A DNA stretch of 8,399 nucleotides from SG8-41 sp044867805 (lineage in GTDB: Bacteria > Pseudomonadota > Gammaproteobacteria > Burkholderiales > SG8-41): the NCBI GenBank assembly GCA_044867805.1, contig JBIOVQ010000167.1, positions 1-8,399 on the forward strand, written 5' to 3'. Below the pieces are notes generated by a model, which saw only the letters and a list, made by a program, of their open reading frames with translations, did no database searches and was not told the origin of the DNA. This document shows, piece after piece, positions 5,812 to 8,399 of this stretch. The position numbers and the translations under genes were made by a program. The number at the start of each line of letters is the position of its first letter. Position 1 is the stretch's first letter.

Positions 5812-6426
5812 TCAGCGGATCTCGAAGCGCTCCAGCAACTCCGCCGTTTCCACGAGCGGCAGGCCCATGATACCGGAGTAGCTTCCGGCAATCCGCGTGA
5901 CGAACGCCCCGGCCCGCCCCTGGATGCCGTAGGCGCCGGCCTTGTCGAGCGGCTCGCCGGTCGCGCAATAGCGCCGGATGTCGGCCTCCGACAACTCGCG
6001 GAACCAGACGCTCGACACCGAGATCTGGGTCTCGACGCGATCACGCAGAGCGACCGCGACCGCGGTGAGCACCTGGTGCTCGCGGCCGGACAGCGCGCGC
6101 AGCATGCGGGCCGCGTGATCCGCGTCCTCCGGCTTGCCGAGGACCATGCCATCGAACACGACCGTGGTATCCGCCGCCAGCGCCGGCTTCTGCGGCAGGC
6201 CTCTCTGCGCGATCTGGCGCACCGCCATGTTCGCCTTGGTGGCTGCGACCCTCAGCACGTACACGCCGGGCGATTCCTCCGACAGCGGCGTCTCGTCCAC
6301 GTCGGCGCCGCGCCGCAGGTCTTCGCGCAGGAGCAGCAGCTCGAACGGCACGCCGATCTGCTTGAGCAGATCGCGGCGCCGGGGGCTGCGCGAGGCGAGG
6401 TAGATGCGCTTGTCGCTGACGCTCAT
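5812..6426 (-). CDS. maf: Maf-like nucleoside triphosphate pyrophosphatase (YhdE type, dTTP/UTP)
   Basis: Maf proteins hydrolyse non-canonical or excess nucleoside triphosphates to monophosphates and pyrophosphate and have been tied to septum and division control. The 204-residue protein carries the N-terminal signature YLASRSPRRRDLL (9-21), AADTTVVFDG (84-93) with the likely catalytic D86, LGKP at 96-99, and DKAGAYGIQG (161-170) followed by GSYSGIMGLPLVET (181-194). The GIQG and GSYxxxxGLPLxET pattern fits the YhdE subgroup (dTTPase/UTPase) rather than the YceF subgroup (m7GTP), as inferred from remembered family sequences. The ATG at 6426 gives the expected start. No Shine-Dalgarno precedes it; the upstream bases merge into a heptad array. 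It leads into rng and follows rlmH across a 150-nt repeat-rich gap. Confidence 0.94.
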   Translation of the reverse strand: MSVSDKRIYLASRSPRRRDLLKQIGVPFELLLLREDLRRGADVDETPLSEESPGVYVLRVAATKANMAVRQIAQRGLPQKPALAADTTVVFDGMVLGKPEDADHAARMLRALSGREHQVLTAVAVALRDRVETQISVSSVWFRELSEADIRRYCATGEPLDKAGAYGIQGRAGAFVTRIAGSYSGIMGLPLVETAELLERFEIR

Positions 6427-6432
6427 GCAACA

Positions 6433-6573
6433 GTGATGCGTGATTGGTGATTAGTGATTGGTGATTAGTGATTAGTGATTAGTGATTGGACGGTCCGGCT
6501 CGGCGATCACCGCCGGTGTCGAGGGCCGCTGGCCCTAGTGCTCACTATTCACCATTCACTATTCACTAATCAC
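6433..6573 (-). repeat. Inverted heptad arrays flanking hairpins, rlmH-maf gap
   Basis: Coordinates and units here are on the plus strand. The maf-side arm (6433-6488) is eight heptads: GTGATGC, then seven GTGATTR units. The rlmH-side arm (6539-6573) is five NNNTCAC heptads: TGCTCAC, TATTCAC, CATTCAC, TATTCAC and TAATCAC. The arms are inverted, so the rlmH-maf transcript could pair them over about 35 nt with roughly one mismatch per heptad. The 50-nt spacer holds two further perfect small stems, CGGCG (6501-6505) with CGCCG (6511-6515), and AGGGCC (6522-6527) with GGCCCT (6531-6536). The gap begins 3 nt after the rlmH TAA and ends 6 nt before the maf ATG. The unequal copy numbers (8 and 5) suggest slippage. 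It is not a transposon: there is no transposase or coding capacity. Confidence 0.92.
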
Positions 6574-6576
6574 GCC

Positions 6577-7041
6577 TTATTCGCGATGGTAGGGGTGATT
6601 GTGCAGTATGGACACCGCGCGATAAAGCTGTTCCGCGAGCAGGACGCGCGTCAGCCCGTGGGGAAGCGTGAGCGGCGAAAGCGACCACGCCAGGTCTGCG
6701 CATTTTTTCACGTTCTCGGACAGGCCGTCGGCCCCGCCTATGACAAGGGCAACGTCGCGGCCGGCATTGCGCCAACCCGCGATGCGCCGCGCCAGTTCCA
6801 TCGTGTCGAGCAACTTGCCGCGCTCGTCGAGTGCGACCCTGTAGCAGCCTGCCGGGATGGCCGCGAGCACGCGCTCGCCCTCCGCTTCGAGCACGCGCTT
6901 CAGCGGGCCGCCGCGCGGGGCGGGCTTGAGTGCAGTGAGCTCGACGCGCGCGTCGCGCGGCATGCGGCCGGCATACTCGGCGAACCCGGCCTCGACCCAC
7001 GCCGGCATGCGGCGGCCGACCGCCACGACGAGAAATTTCAC
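6577..7041 (-). CDS. rlmH: 23S rRNA (pseudouridine-1915-N3) methyltransferase
   Basis: RlmH methylates pseudouridine 1915 in helix 69 of 23S rRNA on assembled 70S ribosomes, using S-adenosylmethionine. The 154-residue protein matches the usual size of about 155. It is a SPOUT-type knotted methyltransferase: KFLVVAVGRRMPAWV at the N-terminus, LVIGGADGLS at 99-108 (the glycine-rich SAM-binding loop), SLSPLTLPHGLTRVLLAEQL at 120-139, and the invariant C-terminal NHPYHRE at 148-154. The GTG at 7041 was chosen over an upstream in-frame ATG at 7161 because it gives the canonical N-terminus and overlaps the rsfS stop in a GTGA junction (7038-7041), implying translational coupling. The longer form would add 40 residues that are out-of-frame rsfS sequence. 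rsfS-rlmH is a widely conserved pair. Confidence 0.96.
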   Translation of the reverse strand: MKFLVVAVGRRMPAWVEAGFAEYAGRMPRDARVELTALKPAPRGGPLKRVLEAEGERVLAAIPAGCYRVALDERGKLLDTMELARRIAGWRNAGRDVALVIGGADGLSENVKKCADLAWSLSPLTLPHGLTRVLLAEQLYRAVSILHNHPYHRE

Positions 7042-7388
7042 GGCGCACGCCGGCGCCGCGCCCGGGGCGGCGGCGCCCACAACTCTTCCAGGTTGTAGTA
7101 CTTGCGGACGGCAGGCAGCATGATGTGGACGACGGTCGAGCCCAGGTCGACGAGTATCCATTCGCCCGCCGTTTCGCCCTCGACGCCGTGGACACTCGCG
7201 CCGAGCGCCTTCATTTTCTCCCGGAGATGGTTGGAGAGCGCCTTGCTCTGGCGGGTCGAATCGGCGGTCGCGATGATGATGCGGTCGAACAGCGACGTCA
7301 TCTTCCTGACGTCGAACACCGCGATGTCGCGCCCCTTGATGTCTTCCAGCGCGGCCACGGCGGCGCCGACCAGCTTGTCTATTCTCAT
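7038..7388 (-). CDS. rsfS: Ribosomal silencing factor RsfS (YbeB, Iojap family)
   Basis: RsfS binds ribosomal protein uL14 on the 50S subunit and blocks joining with 30S, lowering translation in stationary phase or starvation. The 116-residue protein shows the family core: DIAVFDVRKMTSLFDRIIIA (21-40), TADSTRQSKALSNHL (41-55), VEGETAGEWILVDLGSTVVH (69-88) and VRKYYNLEELW (94-104). It ends in a basic tail, RARRRRAP, which may be lineage-specific. The ATG at 7388 shares its first base with the nadD TGA stop (TGATG), with AGGGAG just upstream (plus-strand 7392-7397), so it is probably coupled to nadD translation. A TTG directly before it (7391) is a less likely start. The stop overlaps the rlmH GTG by 4 nt. 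Confidence 0.95.
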   Translation of the reverse strand: MRIDKLVGAAVAALEDIKGRDIAVFDVRKMTSLFDRIIIATADSTRQSKALSNHLREKMKALGASVHGVEGETAGEWILVDLGSTVVHIMLPAVRKYYNLEELWAPPPRARRRRAP

Positions 7389-8050
7389 CAACTCCCTGTG
7401 TACAACCGCTTCTCGCGAATATAGTCGAGTACCGCCGCCGGCAGCAAATAACGCGGGCTCGCGCCCGCCCGCAGCATGTCGCGGATCGCCGTCGCGGCGA
7501 TGTCCAGCGCCGTGAACGGAATCACCACGATGCCCCCCGCGGGCGAGAGGTGGGTCGCCAGGGGTTGCTGCATGAGGCGGGCGGAATACTCGCGCGCCAG
7601 CGGCTGCGGCATCCGCTCGCGCCAGCGTTCGACGGGAGACCCGGGGCGGTGCGCGACGGCGACGTGCGCCAGGCCGAAAATCTCGTGCCAGCGGCGCCAG
7701 GTCGCGAACTCGAGAAAAGCGTCGGCGCCGATGAGGAGCACCAGCGGCCGTGCCGCGCCGTGTTCCGCGCGCAGCTCGGCGAGCGTGTCGAATGTATAGC
7801 CCGGGCCTGCCCGGCGCAGCTCGCGGTCGTCCACCCTGAGGCGGGGATTGCCGGCCGCCGCAAGACGCGCCATCGCCAGGCGGTGCTCGGCCGCGACGAC
7901 CGGCGCGCCGCGATGCGGCGGCGTGCCGCTGGGCACGATGAGGACTTCCTCGAGCCGGAGCGTCTCGCCCAGCTCCTCGGCCAGGCGCAGGTGGCCGTCG
8001 TGTATCGGGTCGAAGGTGCCGCCCAAGATGCCAATCGGACCGATTGCCAT
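7388..8050 (-). CDS. nadD: Nicotinate-nucleotide adenylyltransferase
   Basis: NadD transfers AMP from ATP to nicotinate mononucleotide, making deamido-NAD in the cytoplasm during NAD synthesis. The 220-residue protein has the nucleotidyltransferase signature GGTFDPIHDGHL at 10-21 (the HxGH-type ATP-binding motif), IVPSGTPPHR at 38-47, LLIGADAFLEFATW at 105-118, and a C-terminal DIAATAIRDMLR at 183-194 that corresponds to the family's ISSTxIR motif with Ala in place of Ser/Thr-adjacent positions. YLLPAAVLDYI near the end is also typical. The ATG at 8050 gives the canonical start, but only repeat-derived sequence lies upstream and no Shine-Dalgarno is seen. It is the first gene of the tight nadD-rsfS-rlmH unit and follows aceF across a repeat-filled gap of 119 nt. 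Confidence 0.95.
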   Translation of the reverse strand: MAIGPIGILGGTFDPIHDGHLRLAEELGETLRLEEVLIVPSGTPPHRGAPVVAAEHRLAMARLAAAGNPRLRVDDRELRRAGPGYTFDTLAELRAEHGAARPLVLLIGADAFLEFATWRRWHEIFGLAHVAVAHRPGSPVERWRERMPQPLAREYSARLMQQPLATHLSPAGGIVVIPFTALDIAATAIRDMLRAGASPRYLLPAAVLDYIREKRLYTGS

Positions 8051-8057
8051 CTAGTGC

Positions 8058-8168
8058 GGAATGCAGAATGCAGAATGCAGAATCAACGACGTGCCGGCAA
8101 GTGCTTGGGCGACAGTTCCCGAGGGGTCGTCGCGCTTCTCATTCTGCATTCTGCACTCTGCATTCATC
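8058..8168 (-). repeat. Inverted heptad arrays, aceF-nadD gap
   Basis: Units are given on the plus strand. The nadD-side arm (8059-8084) is three GAATGCA heptads plus GAATC. The aceF-side arm (8140-8167) is CATTCTG, CATTCTG, CACTCTG and CATTCAT. Aligning 8058-8084 with the reverse complement of 8142-8168 and its shifted continuation to 8140 gives near identity; over 27 paired positions I count 24 matches. The 55-nt loop includes the palindrome TGCCGGCA (8092-8099) and a possible inner stem ACGAC (8086-8090) with GTCGT (8126-8130). The array starts within about 6 nt of the aceF stop and ends about 8 nt from the nadD ATG. This heptad lacks the GTGA core found in the other heptad gaps of the window. 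Confidence 0.9.
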
Positions 8169-8169
8169 A

Positions 8170-8399
8170 TTAGAGTACGAGGCGGCGGATGTCGGAAAGG
8201 ACGCCGCTGAGGAAGGATATGAAGCGCGCGCCCTGCGCGCCGTCGATGACGCGGTGGTCGTAGGAGACGGAGAGCGGCAGCATCATCCGCGGCTCGAACG
8301 CCTTGCCGCTCCACACCGGCCGCGTCACCGACTTTCCGACGCCGAGTATCGCCACTTCGGGTGCGTTGATGATGGGGGTGAAATGGCCGCCGCCGAGGC
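8170..8399 (-). CDS. aceF: Pyruvate dehydrogenase E2 (dihydrolipoamide acetyltransferase), C-terminal end
   Basis: This is the last 75 codons of a 2-oxoacid dehydrogenase E2 gene whose start lies beyond the right edge. E2 transfers the acyl group from lipoamide to CoA and forms the core of the complex. The visible part reads LGGGHFTPIINAPEVAILGV, then MMLPLSVSYDHRVIDGAQGA, and ends LSDIRRLVL. DHRVIDG contains the catalytic histidine and aspartate of the acyltransferase domain, and HFTPIINAPEVAILGV is the strand before it. The ending and the VIDGA form point to pyruvate-type E2 of proteobacteria rather than the 2-oxoglutarate or branched-chain forms, but the lipoyl and E1/E3-binding domains are out of view, so the substrate call is inferred. 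The TAA stop at 8170-8172 leads directly into an inverted heptad array and nadD. Confidence 0.88.
   Translation of the reverse strand, partial: LGGGHFTPIINAPEVAILGVGKSVTRPVWSGKAFEPRMMLPLSVSYDHRVIDGAQGARFISFLSGVLSDIRRLVL

Noticed and set aside
5350..6450. Plus-strand open frame of 366 codons
   Set aside because: It is antisense to maf and the 5' part of rng, has a His/Arg/Asp-rich composition and matches no family I recognise.
6433..6573. CRISPR array or insertion sequence
   Set aside because: Units are 7 nt without unique spacers between them, no cas gene is present, and there is no transposase or target duplication that I can see.
7042..7161. Longer rlmH form starting at an upstream ATG (7161)
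   Set aside because: The extra 40 residues are out-of-frame rsfS sequence; GTG 7041 gives the canonical KFLVVAVG start and a GTGA overlap.
8051..8314. Minus-strand open frame of 87 codons over the aceF end and repeat
   Set aside because: It is a shifted frame of aceF running through the heptads; the real E2 frame is clear from DHRVIDG.

Overview
The window is GC-rich bacterial chromosome holding conserved housekeeping genes in a typically proteobacterial order, most likely from a betaproteobacterium or a close relative. The evidence is the pilU-pilT / yggS-proC-yggT-yggU arrangement (pilU-pilT next to yggS-proC-yggT is also known from Pseudomonas), the aceF-type C-terminus, and the nadD-rsfS-rlmH-maf-rng run. 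No transposase, phage gene, tRNA, rRNA or CRISPR array was seen.

Layout: (1) 1-1464, minus strand: the type IV pilus retraction ATPases, pilT followed by the N-terminal third of pilU, which runs off the left edge. (2) 1465-1560: a divergent intergenic region. (3) 1561-4272, plus strand: yggS (PLP homeostasis protein), proC (last step of proline synthesis), yggT (membrane protein) and yggU (DUF167). (4) 4273-4332: a convergent gap. (5) 4333-8399, minus strand, in transcription order: the end of the pyruvate dehydrogenase E2 gene (aceF), nadD (NAD synthesis), rsfS (ribosomal silencing factor), rlmH (23S rRNA pseudouridine methyltransferase), maf (nucleotide pyrophosphatase, YhdE type) and rng (RNase G). 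nadD/rsfS/rlmH are joined by 1-nt and 4-nt overlaps and are probably translationally coupled. rsfS, rlmH and rng all act on ribosomes or rRNA.

The unusual content lies between the genes. Every gap longer than about 20 nt that contains a stop codon (seven of seven) carries short tandem repeats that begin at or a few nucleotides after the stop codon. In five gaps the unit is 7 nt, in one it is 10 nt and in one 14 nt. Four of the five heptad gaps and the 14-mer gap share a GTGA core (read in the direction of an upstream gene; one 14-mer has GCGA). In four gaps (yggS-proC, proC-yggT, rlmH-maf, aceF-nadD) a second array of the same unit in inverted orientation lies just before or near the next start codon. 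Those gaps are therefore long imperfect palindromes with roughly 50-110 nt loops that often hold smaller hairpins. Unit sequences differ between gaps, but the two arms within a gap match. The repeats supply the stop codon of yggS and apparently the GTG start codon of yggU. The divergent promoter gap and the 18-nt maf-rng gap lack clear arrays. This repeated gap architecture is the most likely undescribed system in the window. Its function (mRNA hairpins, all-frame translation stops, protein binding or selfish repeat growth) cannot be decided from the sequence alone.
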